NCBI RefSeq assembly: GCF_036370855.1 | Contig: NC_088098.1 | Span: 34,599,981-34,663,980, forward strand | Direction: 5' to 3' | Length of the DNA: 64,000 bases | Origin: Dromaius novaehollandiae | Taxonomy: Eukaryota > Chordata > Aves > Casuariiformes > Dromaiidae | Shown: positions 49,144 to 61,431 of the stretch, piece after piece | How positions within the stretch are numbered: the first letter of the stretch is position 1 | Layout: each line of letters opens with the position of its first letter | Made by a program: the position numbers and the translations under genes | The notes under the pieces: generated by a model | Database searches by the model: none | Seen by the model: the letters and a program-made list of their open reading frames with translations, nothing else | Told to the model about the DNA's origin: nothing

Positions 49144-52100
49144 CTGAGAGTGAGCCTTAATGTTCTTTTCTGGGTCTTGTTTGTCAGTTGCCGATACGCT
49201 TCCCTACAGCGTTATCCCAGCCATCTGCAGATTGCTGATTTTGAAGCAGCAGCCTCTTTGGTTCCGTCAGCTGGATGAAAGGAAAAGTGTGGAAGAACTG
49301 CAGTTCTCCCTGGCCCACCTGATATATGCACTCAAGCTTCCTGTGTCCAAGTTCTTCTTCTGTCTTGTATTCCAGAGACCAGAGGCAGTCCATTCAAAAA
49401 GGACCAGTGAAAATGAGAGTTAACTTTTTCCACAAATATAGGAGATATTCACAAAATGTAATTCTCCTGGGAGGAATGGTCTTCTAGAAACAGAATATCA
49501 GTATTCCCAGCTTCTTGAGTACCCATTGTAGCCTTTAACTAGGTAAATATCTTTGGCTGCTCTGGTGAACTACAACAGTGAAAGATCTAACCAATACATG
49601 ACACTCCTACATGTAGGGTAACCTCTAACACCAGTAGGGCCAGACTGTTGCACTAAGGAACTCTGAGGTGGTGCTAATCTATGAGTGCAAGGAAGGACTG
49701 AGGAAATGGGCAGAAAAATTCTTCTGAATGGTACCATCTGCTCTCCCATCCCTGGCTAGAGATCTTTTCTGAAGTGAAAGCTTTGCTGCTACCCCAGAGG
49801 TAGGGCCTTAAACTTGCTGGTTTTGCTATCCCTTTGGAGTAACTTGTACTCCATGAGAACTAGGGTGGAAAAAACTTTGGACTCCTTTGAGCAAAAGGGC
49901 AATGTGGCCTGACTGTGCCCTTCTTCTTAATGCATACATGCGTATGTGGTGAGCAGGCACCGTAAAACCAGTGACACACTTACTATCACATAGACAACAT
50001 TGCAGACCTTGAAGGAAATGTTGCAGCTCAAAAAAAGTCTTCTTTCCTTGTGTGATACACTACCAGTTAAGACCATCTGAGCCCCCAGATTTCCATAGGT
50101 GGGAGTTAGTTATAATTATCTATAGGTTATCTTAGAACTCCCTGTGACTGTGCATAGCATGAGCCTGTTGACTTACAGGATGTGGTTCTTCTGCTTCTAC
50201 AGGCCTTTGAAAAAGGAGATGAATTAAGAAGTGAGCAGGAGAAGGGGGTTCTTTGTTGCTATTTATAATCTCCAAAGCATATTTAACCTGAAATTTTCTG
50301 ACTGGGATATCTTTCTCAAAGATATTGTGGTGCAACTTGAAGTTCTATGTTCTGAGGCAAAATGCTCTTGCTGCTGTTAGACTGCATGATTGAAAAAGAT
50401 CCCTTCTAAGAACAGAACAAGGTGGTATTAGGCCAATTATACCCCTACAAGCTATCATAACGACTACAGAATAAGAAATGACCTTTCTATAAGTGTTCCT
50501 GGTGAAGTAACAAAATCTCCATATTATTAGATGGAATCGTAAGTAACATCAAAATTATCTGGCAATGATACATTGTGGTATGCAGGAAACTGATCTTGAG
50601 ACTACTCTGTGTCACCTGGCCTGGTTTATTTTAAACAGCTGACCTTGAGAGACATCTGCTTCTTCTGAGTTGGAGTCGCACCCTGTAATCCCCTTCTTGC
50701 TCCAGCTGCCAGAAGGTGGAAGAAGGGTTGAAGATGGGCCATAATACCTGCTTCCAACTTGATACCAACTCTCTCATTATCCAGAAAAATACTGGACAAC
50801 AACAGACCCAATTCAGCAGATTCTCAGAAAGGAATGCAAGATAGAGGGGATTGTACTCAGGGGGATAAGAAAGGAGGAGAGGGGTTTCCAGCACCATCTT
50901 GTGCAACAGCCTTTACCATTGAATGACATCTTCCAGGGACATGTTCCAGCTCAGCTATGGAGGCTGGGTAGTGAAAAGAGAGAAATCTACTGCACCTACA
51001 GCTCTTAAAACATCTCTGCCACCTTGTACAAGAGATGTACTAGCAATGTGAAAATTTTGGTGAAGACTTCAAATGGCGTTGCTGCTCCCTTTCTTCGTGA
51101 ACTGCTCCTGGTTTTCATACCTATAATGTGGTGTGTCCCTTTGCAAAGCACTTGTCATAGCACCCCTTGACGTTCCTCTGGCCTGAAAAATCTATTAATT
51201 GATTGTTAAGACAATCTTTAAGCCAGAGTAGCTTAAAAGCGTAAGCAGAGCTACCTGAATATTTTTTAATATATGTCACTGTGTTGAATTCTACACTCAC
51301 ATTGAAATCATCATGCATGGAAAAAAAATACCATTCGTTTAATCTTATAGGAAGTTCCTACAAGCTTTCTGTAGAAAATTTGCAGAATTTGTAGGCTCAT
51401 GGAGAGTAGAAACCAGGCCTTATCTTATGTTTATGAAATGCCTATCTGGCTAGGGATGCTACCAGAAAATAACAACAACATTGACAATTAATACTTCTGT
51501 TGATAGACCAAAGCTTATATATCAGACCAAAGCTGGTGGAAAGTAGGTCACCTCTACTCCTGTGGCTTCACAGTATTCTCTTTAATGAATTATACAGTTA
51601 AATTTATTGGTGTCTGCTCTAGATGGAACAATAACCTTAAAGAGAATGGACTGGAATTGTTGAAGGAACAGTTCAGTTACCATATCTCTTTTGGGGAGGA
51701 ATCTGGAGCAAAACCAGGAGCTGTTACTGGCTTCTCTGCTTCCACTAGCCACTTTAGGAAGCTGGGCTTTCTGAATTCTGGATGCTGTATTGCTTACCTG
51801 GGTTAAGGTATCTAGGTATAAATTATATAAGAGCAAGTTGTTGATTAGTCTGAGACAGGCTGTATTCCTAGTGTTGCTATCAGGAACATCATACTGGTTT
51901 ATAATCTAAGAACTTTTGAAGTTTGAAGGAAGGAATTGAGACAGTTTCAAATGACTGACAAACCCATACTCATTTAAGTCTCTGATGATAAAGCTGGGTT
52001 TTGCTAATGTTAATTCTTATTATGTTAGTGAATTTGCAGGCAGATATCCCTAGCAGGACAAGAACTCCATTGTGCTGGGAGCACTGCAAGCACTGAGACC

Positions 52101-53445
52101 TTTCTTGTCCTGAAAAGCTTTCCAACAGTGAGTTTAGAGCATTGCTCCCATGTGAAGATTAGCTGCTTATGGCTGTATGTAAAAATCTGTGGACCATAGT
52201 ATTGTTACTAGAACTACTCCAGGAAAGACTAATGGAACTATTAATAGCCCATATGGGATGAATCTGTAGAGACAGCAGTTTTGGAGCTACAGGCTTTTAG
52301 CAATAGCATGTACCACTGTCTTCCAGAGACATGAATATTCTTCAAAGAGATTAATGGATGTTATAAAAATTATTTGCTGCTACGCTTTAAACTATAGACT
52401 TTACAATCTCCGCTTGGAATCTTGATCTCATGCAGCAGCTTAACCTTTTGATGCACAGAATAGATGTAGGGACCTTCAGATTTCTTCACGGTGTGATGGG
52501 AACTGAATATTTTTCAAAGTATAGTTCGGACTATAAGACTGTTTTGATAGCTATGAGATTTAACAGGTGGACTGTATCCATCTTCCATAGCTGGTTGCTT
52601 TTGGGGATGGGGGGAAGCAGAGCTTTGGAAAGCTTGTGATTGGATTAAGAACACTAGGGGAATATTTTCAGCCTTAAGAAGTGTTCTAGGATTTCTCTTT
52701 CTTTAGCCCATCTGTCTGCAGCGTACTTTTCCTATTCCACAGAAAATAACTCAGCTGTCTCCTCAGCACAGTCCTTGCTCTTCAACTCTTGCATATGTTT
52801 GGTTGGAATAACTCTTGCCTGATTACGTCTCTTTATCTTAATCTATAGACAGTTAAGAATTTATAATGTATTAAGATAATTTGATGCATCTAGATAACCA
52901 GCACAAGAAGTGTTGCAACAGCATCTCTGCCCGCTCTGGAGTTATATAGGATACTGTAATTTTTTTTTGTTTTATTCTAAGGGCTTTCTTGTGGATACCC
53001 ATCCCAAAGCAGGGGAAGAGGGGAGTGAGGAGGAAGTTACAGGCACAGCTATGTCTTAGCCAATGCCCAGGGTCTTGAGGGTGATGTGGGACTGGGGAAC
53101 ATGCCAAAGTTGCATATGGTGCACAGGGGTTTTGCTTGGGGGATGCAGATATCAGGGTCCCTGTCGGCCCCTGTGTGGAGCAGCTTGTGGAGGTCTCACT
53201 GTGGCGTGGTGAAAGGGTGCCTAACTGAGGTTAGGTTTGCGTTGGAGAGGATCAAAAACCAAAGGAAGGAGATGATCCTTCGGGATACCCTGTTTAAGGA
53301 TTTAGTAAGATTTGTAGACTACAGCTCAGTCGTACTTGTAGGGCCAAAGGGGAGGGGGGCAGAGTTTATGAGAAGTCACTCCTTGAGCCTGTCACTGTCC
53401 CCGCAGGAAAGCTATGGCCAGATTTCAGATTAAACTGCCTGACTG
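49144..53445. other. Intergenic DNA directly upstream of the HMGA2 island
   Basis: Mostly unique-looking, moderately AT-rich sequence without a supported gene. Several short ORFs (for example 49160-49423, 51582-51836) have no recognised domain. A T run lies at about 52961-52968. Confidence 0.55.
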
Positions 53446-53782
53446 CACTCAGAGCTGTTCCAGGCCCCGGAGACACCAAGCCCCCAGGAGGGGGGCTCCA
53501 GGGCGGCCGAGCGGCAGCAATGGCAGCGTCTCGTCCGCGGCTTCACACGCGCGTTGGAAGGCGGCGCGGGAGCGCTGCGGGCCCGCCGCGGGCAGAGGCA
53601 GCCGAGGCAGGTCCGTGCGCGGCCGCGCTGCCCGCAGCTCCCCGCGGCCGCGGGAGAGTCCCGCCGGCCCGCCCCAGGTGGCGGCCCCGCTCCCGCGGAG
53701 CCTTTGTTCCGCTCGGCGGCGGAGCGCCCACGTGCAGCGGCGGCGGCGGGGCGGCCCCGCGCGGGGCGAGCCCTCCGCCCCC

Positions 53783-53810
53783 GCCTCGCCTCGCCTCGCC
53801 TCGCCTCGCC
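53783..53810. repeat. GCCTC pentanucleotide repeat in the HMGA2 upstream island
   Basis: Five perfect GCCTC units followed by GCC, in the densest part of the CpG island about 1.05 kb before the HMGA2 ATG. It is GC-box-like on the + strand and could be length-variable. Confidence 0.9.
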
Positions 53811-53879
53811 CCCGCGCCGCTGCGCGGAGCAGCGGGAGGGCGGTGGCGGGAAGGCGGGCGCGGGCCGCGGCGCTGGGAA

Positions 53880-54855
53880 CCTCGGCCTGGCCCTTTAAAC
53901 CTGCCGCGGGAGCGGGGCCGGGACGGTGCAGGACACGTGAGGCGGCCGCGGCGTGCTCTGCCGCCGCTTCCCCGGCTGCCGTATTTCTCATGTTGTATCT
54001 GGCCCGCCGCCAGCGCCCGATCGCTAGGTTTTTCGGTTTTTCGCTCTGCCTCCTCCTCCTCTTTTTATTTTATTTATTTATTTATTTTTTTTTGCGCAGC
54101 CCCCTCCTATCTTTTCCACCCACGGGTAAAGGTGTTTTTTTTTTTTTTTTTTAAAGAAAACCCCTCATCCTAGTTTAACCCGTGGGCAGGACTCGCATAG
54201 TAATATTTCCAGTCCTAGCAGCTCACATCACAGACACGAATCCAGGACCGCCTCCCCTTTTTTTCTTCCCAATCTCCCAAATGGTTTTATTATTTTTTAA
54301 ATGATCGCTCTATTTGTCCGCTGCTCCCGCTGCTGCCGAAATCCCCGTCTTCCCAGGGTGCATGCTTCTGGCAAGATCGTGCAGTGTTCTCAGTCCATTT
54401 TCAGTGTGTCTTATCTTAATTTGTCCTGATCCGATCTAAGGGCGATAGCCACCACTTGCTTTCAATTTGTAGGATTTTTTCCCCCTTCTCGGTTTGCTCC
54501 TAATACCCTCGGAGTGTTTCCCCCCTCTCCTTGCATTTCCAGAGTTGCAATTTACTCTGCCGTTTCTTCTTCTTTTTCGTTTTTTTACCTCCCCTCTTTT
54601 GAATTGCTTCATGTTACTAACCATTCCTAAATTGTAAGAGAGATTCATTCCCCCTCCTCTTCCACCACCACCAGCACCACTACCACCATCACCTCCTCCT
54701 CCTCCTCCTCCCCTTCTCTTCTCCTTTTTGGCAGCACCAGGACGTCCGGTGTGGTGGTGGCAGCGAGCAGCAAAAGCAGCAAGAGCTCGTTTTGATTCCC
54801 CCCCTTCCAAGGTGCTTTGGAGAGACTGGTTTAAGGCTGAGCAGCAGAAGTCACG
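53880..54855 (+). promoter_or_regulatory. HMGA2: HMGA2 proximal promoter and 5' UTR (exact start unknown)
   Basis: This is the CpG- and pyrimidine-rich sequence directly before the HMGA2 ATG. Visible elements are a TTTAAA-type box in 'ccctttaaacctg' near 53891, an E-box CACGTG at about 53934-53939, a TTTA/T-rich tract at 54063-54093, a T run at 54134-54152, and a C/T-rich leader with CCA/CAC and CCT repeats (54661-54722). The mammalian HMGA2 leader is also long and carries CT/CCT-rich repeats, so the layout fits. The transcription start cannot be fixed by eye. An in-frame stop rules out an N-terminal extension only if the leader is unspliced. Confidence 0.7.
54650..54722 (+). repeat. CCA/CAC then CCT repeat tract in the HMGA2 5' leader
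   Basis: The leader carries an irregular CCA/CAC tract at about 54662-54690 running straight into a (CCT)n tract at 54692-54711 and then CCTTCTCTTCTCC. The complementary strand is purine-only over the CCT part, which can form triplex structure. A polymorphic CT-rich repeat is known at the same place in the human gene; the equivalence is my inference. Confidence 0.85.
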
Positions 54856-54966
54856 ATGAGTGCACAAGGTGAGGGACCCGGTCAGCCTTCCACTGCTGCC
54901 CAGGAGCAACCTGCAACCGCAGAGCCTCAGAAGAGAGGACGAGGCAGACCCAGGAAGCAACCACAA
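54856..54966 (+). CDS. HMGA2: HMGA2 coding exon 1 (residues 1-37, AT hook 1)
   Basis: This exon encodes the N-terminus of high mobility group AT-hook 2, a nuclear architectural protein that binds the minor groove of AT-rich DNA and shapes chromatin and enhanceosomes during development. The ATG at 54856 opens a frame reading [13 protein letters not shown], then [12 protein letters not shown], then KRGRGRPRK, then QPQ. The AT-hook core RGRP is at residues 29-32, flanked by basic residues 26-34. The frame ends in a phase-0 splice donor (CAA|gtcagt at 54967), the same place and phase as in the mammalian gene. From memory, human HMGA2 begins MSARGEGAGQPSTSAQGQP and ends this exon with KQQQ, so Q4, P8, A14, E17 and P36 are differences of the sort expected between amniote classes. 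The open frame continues past the donor into intron 1 only by chance. Identity is very secure because exon 2 follows with the expected hook. Confidence 0.97.
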
Positions 54967-57554
54967 GTCAGTATCGTATAGATACATAGAGCCGCAGATC
55001 TATAGTATTATAGGCATGTACATGTACGTATTATGCTGCAAGTGAAGGAGTCCTGGAGGCGGGGAGGGGGGCTTTGTTGTGTGCTGCTTCTCGGCGAAAT
55101 GGTGCCGAGGCGCAGCGAGGGGCTGCGCCGAGCGCCGGCGGGCGCCCGAGCCGGGCAGCGCCGGGGTGCTGCTGCGTGCGCCCGGCCGCCGCGCCGCCGC
55201 CGCACTTTCACTATTGTGCAGGCAGCGAGCTGGGGCTTTTCAATGTAAATGGGGAACATGGAGCAGCGCGGCTCCGACCAACCAGCGCTCGCTGGGTCAT
55301 TTCGAGCTGATTTTGAAATTGCGAAAGCGAGGAGCAGGGAACGGGGCTCTCCTGTCTCCCTCCTCTCTGAGCCCTTGCAATGTCTCAATCTGTGTGTGTG
55401 TGCGTGTGTGCGTGTGTGCCGGGTCCCACCGGGGGCTGCTGCCGCCTCCGATCTTGACCAGCCCAGCCCCTGACTGCCCCTAGATCCTGGGGTTGGGGGA
55501 GAGGGGGGGGGTCTAGAAAGTCACATAGGTTTTTTTTCTTTTCTTTTCTTTTCTTCTTTTTTTTGGCGCCCCCCCCCCTTCCCCACCTCCTCCCTCGCCC
55601 CCGTCATCGTATGCAGAGAGGTGCCCCCATTGCCGATGGAGGTGGGGGAGGTAGCCGGAGGGGGCTTGCCCTGCATTTGGAACACCTTTTGCCTGTGCTC
55701 CGGCGCTTTCCCAGGCAGGTCGAGGCAAGGGGGACTGTTCCCGGGTCTCGGCGCGGGGCGCGGGGCCCGGCTGCCGCCCACCCGCCCTCGCAGCCCGTCC
55801 CCGAGCCCCGAAGGGGACGCGCGGGGCTCCTCCGTGACTTGCGAGACCTGAACCCGCGCTAAGGTTGCTAGATTTGAGCCTTATTCCCCCCCGCCCCCTT
55901 CCCGTAGTGCCACTGTCGCATCGCCGGGAAGCGCGGAGCTGCTTCAGCCTGCGGCTGCCGGCCCGGGCGGGCGCAGGGAGCCCCCAGCTCTTTTCAGCCC
56001 CTCCGCGAGCGCTGGCGATGGGGAATTTTGCCTGCGGATGCAACCAATTAAGCTCGCAGGTTTGCAGGGGCTGCGCGGGGTTGTTTGCAGTCCTTTCCAT
56101 GCCTCGGAAGTAACGACTGGAAGCAGGGCTGCCTATTGAGCTCATTTAAAGCGAGCTTCCGCGGGCTTTAAAAATGTTTACTCCATTCATTTAGCATCAG
56201 CTCACTGCCGTGAAAGCCTGCGAGGGGCCCGAAAATACCGAGAGCGCTCAACAGCAGAGCCCCGACCCGGGGGAAACCCGGCGGCTTTGACACCCCACCC
56301 CCCCCCCGAAGTGCTCCTGCAAATTGCACAGAAAGTGCTTTTTGGAGAGCCGTAAAAGCGGAGCCCCTCGTTTTCCCGCTCTGCCCTAAGTGACACTTAT
56401 TCCGCCTGAGCAGCTCAGCTTTGTGCACCACCGGCTCGCTTTACACCCTGCTCCTCCGGCTGCCCTCGCCCAGTCCGAGCAGCCAGCATCAGTCCTGCAA
56501 GCTTTCATCGGGGCTTCCTTTTTTTTTTTAGCATTTGAATGTATGGAAGAGAAAGAAAACTGCGTCTCCTTAAACGTGTTCAGCCCAGATGTGTGCAGTG
56601 TCTCCGAGGCTCGCCACTGAGAACTGTAGCTGTTAGTGAGTCCCCTCTCCAGCCTCCCCATAACCTACCCGGGAACTAAAAAGCTGAAAGATTTTAAGCT
56701 GGTTTAAGTTAACAAACTACATTTAATTAGTTTTACCTCATCCTGTAATCTGAATGAAATGTATAATATTTAAGACTAGAAGAGTTTTATAGTATTTATG
56801 ATTCACTGAATAAATATTTGGAATCTGAACTCTTAGTAATTCATATCCATTTTTAAAGGACTGGTTATACAGAGGAACTAGTCAAGAAAATTGCTAAAAC
56901 AATCATTGTTCCTGTGGAGTTGTCTTAGAATTGTTGTTTTTGTATTTTCTATCCTCAAGGATTTTTTGCTTGCTAGTGCTCTATCGGAAGAAACTTCTAC
57001 ATTTGCATTTTAATTCAAATCAATTGTATTTGGAATAGGTGTGAATATAATGCATACTTCAGAACAACAGCCCCCAAAATATTTGTGCACTTGAGAGAGA
57101 AAGTAATCTAGCTTGCTTTCCAGTTTTCCAGTAGTTAACTTTTTTTCCCAAAAGTATGTGCTAGAAGTTGCATATGATAATTGTATCTGGTTATAATGAA
57201 ATTTAATTGAAATTAAATGGGTAACTACTAATTTTTGAATAATCATTCTTACATGAGAGGTTCCATAGCCATCTTCTTTAAAAAAAGTGTTTTGGGGTAT
57301 AATATACTTGCTAGAATATACAAACTTTTCAGTGTTTTTTATGCAATTACAAGGGAAATTAAGCTTTCTTTTAATATGCAAAATAGATTTTTTTTTCTTT
57401 ACTTGGAGTTGTTTACTTTTCCATGTTGAATTTTAAATATTGTTTTAGCCATTTATACTGTTAATTCATACTACTCTACGGTTCTAGTTTATTCTTCAGA
57501 TCTTCTTGTTTAGTTGTAGTTTCTTGCCACAATAGCATGTTTTCCTGTATTTAG
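54967..57554 (+). other. HMGA2 intron 1 (2,588 bp)
   Basis: Runs from gtcagt to the tatttag acceptor. The first ~1.5 kb belongs to the CpG island. It includes a TG/CG microsatellite (about 55390-55420), a TTTTC-type pyrimidine tract (55530-55562) and C runs. From 56680 the base composition changes sharply to AT-rich with no recognisable feature. No additional exon was seen. Confidence 0.9.
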
Positions 57555-57641
57555 GAACCAACTGGTGAACCATCTCCTAAAAGACCAAGAGGAAGACCCA
57601 AAGGAAGCAAAAACAAGAGTCCCTCTAAAGCAGCTCAGAAG
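57555..57641 (+). CDS. HMGA2: HMGA2 coding exon 2 (residues 38-66, AT hook 2)
   Basis: This 87-bp phase-0 exon encodes 29 residues, starting [20 protein letters not shown] and ending KSPSKAAQK. The second AT-hook core RGRP is at residues 49-52, with the basic extension KGSKNK after it. The acceptor is tgtatttag|GAA and the donor is AAG|gtgaga at 57642; both are good consensus sites. Length, phase and protein match the mammalian exon 2, which from memory is essentially identical, so this part is under strong constraint. Serines 44 and 59, next to prolines, fall where the family is known to be phosphorylated by proline-directed kinases; that is family knowledge and nothing here proves it. The next exon should continue with a lysine-rich linker and the third hook, and is not in the window. 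Confidence 0.97.
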
Positions 57642-60352
57642 GTGAGATTATTAAAGTGAGGGAGTTCTTAATGCTATTTTTTCATCAACTGGTAGGAAAT
57701 ATTCCAGTCATTTGGACTGTGAACTGTGGGGTTTGAATCTTTTTAATTATGGAGGCCACATACAGCATGTATTTTGCATTTTTAAGAGTAGAAATAACAT
57801 GCTGCAGGAAGACCCTAGGTACAGAAACTACAAGGGCAGCTTACTTTTTGAATATTGTACAAATTAGTGAAATAACATGATGGATTTGATATATTTACTG
57901 AGATCTACTGTATTTAGTAAGGAAATCAATAGTAAGAATTTTATTTTCCTGATTAAGATTTTTGAAAAAGGAAAATTAATTTCTTGCCCACTTGTATACG
58001 TTGCTTCTACAGACCAAATCTGTATATTAAAGCGAAGTGTTTTGTCAAACATAGGTTAATTAGAAGTAAATCCAATTATGTGTTGATAGAAATAACTGCA
58101 TTTATTGAAATTTACAGCTTAAAATATGATGGTAAAGTAAACTGTGAATTACAGTAAAAGCCTATTATATCTTGTTTACTAATCAGTTTCAAAGCGACTT
58201 TTTCTTAAAGTGCTATTAGTCATCTGAACCAATATTTCTTTTTGGTGATGGTAGCAAATTTTTATTATGGTGGTTCTGAATACCGTCAGCAATAGTACAA
58301 GCTCATTGAAGTCATTCCATTTAGTGCATGGACTTTAAATCACGTATACAGTTTACAGAATGATTTAATTTTATTTAAATTTACAAAAGCTTAGCATTGG
58401 AAAACTGTGCTAACAAGGGAAATAAAACCTTTCTATATGAATAATTTTAGTGGATGTAAATAGTTGTGTATAGGCTTGAAAATAAACACAGGAGTTTTGT
58501 TTATGTAGATGGTTGCACAGCAGTTAGCACTAATTTACAGGTACTAAATTGAAAACAAAAGCTTACAAAATCTGGTAGTGAACTGTAATGCTTAAGTGTA
58601 CCAGTATCTTTTAAGTAGTTGTATGGCAAAATGTGGCTTCATCTAATTATGGTTAATTTTTCAATATGCCTATGGCACTGACCATATTAAGTTTGATAGT
58701 TTTCAATGTTATAAATTACTATAGTAACTACTTATAAATATTAAATTATTAGGGTGGCTATGGTTTCATGTCTGTTTTGTTTTAAGTGTTTTCAACATTT
58801 GTTTGAGGGACATTTTCCAACTCTCTTTAAATTTACAATTGTTTTTTACTTTCTGAACTGGAAAAAAGCAGTATATTTTGTCAAAAAGTTCATAAATTAG
58901 TAAAAAAAAATGCTTTACAAGTTAAGTATTTAAAATGTGTCAAAGTCACTCTGCAACCTAGTGAGCTTAAAATGTTGATTTTTTTTAATATCATAAAAAT
59001 GTTCCTCAGATTCACTTTAAAATAGTTTAAATTTCACTCTTCAAAAGAGAGAGAGCAGTTTTTTATTAGTCTAGTGAGTCCAAATGTGAGCTTTAGTATT
59101 TTAAATATTACTCTTAGGAGTGTTGGCTTTCCTAGAAGAAATATTTGTAGTAAGATTACATTTTAAGTAATTCATAGAAATGTGTTTTCAAAAGATATTT
59201 CTAAAAGAAGTATTAACATTTCTTCATTTAGTTGAGTGATTTGAAAATCAGTATAAATGGAAAGTAACTTAAAATCATTCATATGTATGTATGGATATAT
59301 CAAATCTAGTGCTTCCCATATGATTCTGGTGCGTATAGTTGTTTTTTAGTCTAAGTTATCGACTGAACAATTTCATTGCAACATTTTGATTTTCAGAATG
59401 CATGAAATTACTGATCTAGTTAAACCAAACTCTTTTGGGTGCTGATAATATAAGAAGTTGACCAAAGACCACATGTCCTTTTTATTATAAAGAAATCTTT
59501 GACAGGTATTAAATTAATTAAGTCTTATTTGTTTCTAGGTTTGTAGATAAAATATGCAAATATTTGATAAATCTTCTAAAACATAAAACAATTACAAAGC
59601 ATTTTTAGAAAAGAAGTCGTTGAGATCACATTTTAGAGAAATATTTTAGCTCTTTTTCAAAATAGATAATTAACCCTCTCAAAAATGGTTCAGCTTCTCA
59701 CCTGACATCTCAGAGTTTCTTTTTATGTAATTTTAATTTTGATAATATAGCTAGCAGCAATATGAATTGAAACGTTTTGGCACTGTGAGGAAGCTTCATT
59801 TGGTGGTGAAGGTATCAGCTCTTAAAAAAAGTGAACTATATATTTGATTTTGTGGTAAACATATTTACACAGACATACACATACATATATTTATTTAAAG
59901 CTTTCTACACGCGTTCCCAACTCTCAGAAATAGAGTTGGCTAACTTTGCTAAAGACCTTGTATATATGAACTTGGGTACTATAGATGCAACTGGAAATTG
60001 CTGGAATTTCTAATGAGTACTGTGTGGCCTGTGTTTTTCAAAGTGAACTCATTGAAATGTACTATAGTGTTCACAACATGTAAGATAAACGTACGCCACT
60101 AGAACCCATAGAGCAGACATGAGAAGGCACTCATGATTAATTGATCGGGTGTTCTCTTGCAAACCATTACACATCACAATTAAAAATGTATTACAGAAAC
60201 TGGCAACGAGTTAAAAATACTCAGACAAGTCCTGGGACTTTCTTTTCTTTGTTTTGTTATATTTTAAAAAGTAAATACTCTTAAATCGGTTGAGGGACAA
60301 TTTGCCCTAGAATCATGACTGTGTTGTACATTTAAATTTCTTGGTTCATGGG

Positions 60353-60385
60353 GTTTTTTTGTTTTTTTTTTGTTTTTTTTTTTGA
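60353..60385 (+). repeat. T-rich low-complexity tract in HMGA2 intron 2
   Basis: Three T runs separated by single G residues, ending in 'gatttcag', which is shaped like a polypyrimidine tract plus acceptor. No open exon of interest follows it, so it is treated as low-complexity sequence. Confidence 0.85.
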
Positions 60386-61395
60386 TTTCAGAGCTTGTGT
60401 TTGGTCTTAGTAAACTGGCCTTGGGGCATTTGAAAACAAACTGTGCTTGTTAGGAAATTAGCAATGTGAAACTTGACAATGCATACAGAATGTTGCAAGA
60501 CCAATTGGACAGCTAATAATTACTCTAATTTCAGGTAATACACATAGAAAAAGGCTTGCATATCATAGATATCTAACTTGTTTTGAAATGCACACAAAAG
60601 GTAAACCTGCATTTTATAGAAAAACAAATCATTTCTCAATTGTTTAATTTTCACAAACAGAATGAACGCAACTTGTTAGCAGATGACAAGAGAGAGACTT
60701 TTTCTACAAAAAGACTGTAATCACCTTGTACTTGAGGTTTATTCTCCACAATTAGGTTGTTATTGAAGTCTGTGCCTGTGTACAAGTCATTCTGTTATTC
60801 ATTTAAAATATTTGTAAAAAATTAGCAAGTAAGTGAGGTTTTTCTTTCTTCTAAGGAACAACTTTAGTTTTGCAGAAAGATCATAGCGGGGATGTTCCTT
60901 TTCAATTTCCTTGGGGTTCTGTGGCTGGGTTTTATTTGTTAGGTTGAGCTGTGTTCCCAGCCCATCTCATTTCCCTTAAGCATTCGAGGGCTTTTCGTTG
61001 TTTAGCTCCTGTAGTTGTGCTTGATAAAAGTATTGTATAGAACATAAGTACTGTCCTGTTTGGAAGGAACGAACACAATTATGAGGTTAAAAAAAAGTAA
61101 TAATTACTGCGTGTTTGTGTCATAAAAGAAAATGTCAAGGAGATAGCCTAGCGAAAGCTCTTTAGTAAAAATCACCTTCAGTTAAAAGATTTTGAGTTTT
61201 GTTGAACTTGGTGCTAAGGTAGTTATTTGTTCTTGATGTAGTGAAATTCTTAAAAATATATCTAGATCTGGAAATACCATACTCCGAAAACCGGAACTTG
61301 TGGTACTGTGTGTGACTACATGTACTACTGTTTCTATGTTACATGGCCAGAGTTTGGTATGTAGAAAGGCATATCTCTGAGTTAAGCAGTCCAAA

Positions 61396-61398
<3 letters not shown>

Positions 61399-61429
<31 letters not shown>
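61399..61429 (+). repeat. Poly-A run (31 nt) in HMGA2 intron 2
   Basis: An uninterrupted run of 31 A residues. No retrotransposon body or target-site duplication was recognised next to it, so it may be an old retroposon tail or a plain mononucleotide repeat. Confidence 0.9.

Positions 61430-61431
<2 letters not shown>

Larger units (their letters stand above)
53450..56480. promoter_or_regulatory. CpG island over the HMGA2 promoter, exon 1 and early intron 1
   Basis: CpG-dense DNA starts abruptly near 53450, peaks at 53520-53990 with GCGG/GGCC runs, thins over the pyrimidine-rich leader, and returns at 55070-56480 in intron 1. GC-box-like 'ccgccc' and 'ggcggg' motifs are frequent around 53740-53860. 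Several open frames longer than 100 codons overlap here on both strands; they reflect few AT-rich stop codons, not genes. Boundaries are estimates by reading. Confidence 0.85.

Noticed and set aside
53414..54173. Long open frames (246, 217 and 180 codons) over the HMGA2 promoter
   Set aside because: They overlap in several frames and both strands, consist of Arg/Ala/Pro/Gly-rich low-complexity peptide and coincide with the densest CpG sequence. They are products of GC bias.
55513..56145. 210-codon minus-strand frame in HMGA2 intron 1
   Set aside because: Pure CpG-island translation opposite the HMGA2 intron. A minus-strand non-coding transcript is possible but the protein is not credible.
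61399..61429. Poly-A run as the tail of a processed pseudogene
   Set aside because: No spliced coding remnant upstream and no target-site duplication recognised around it.
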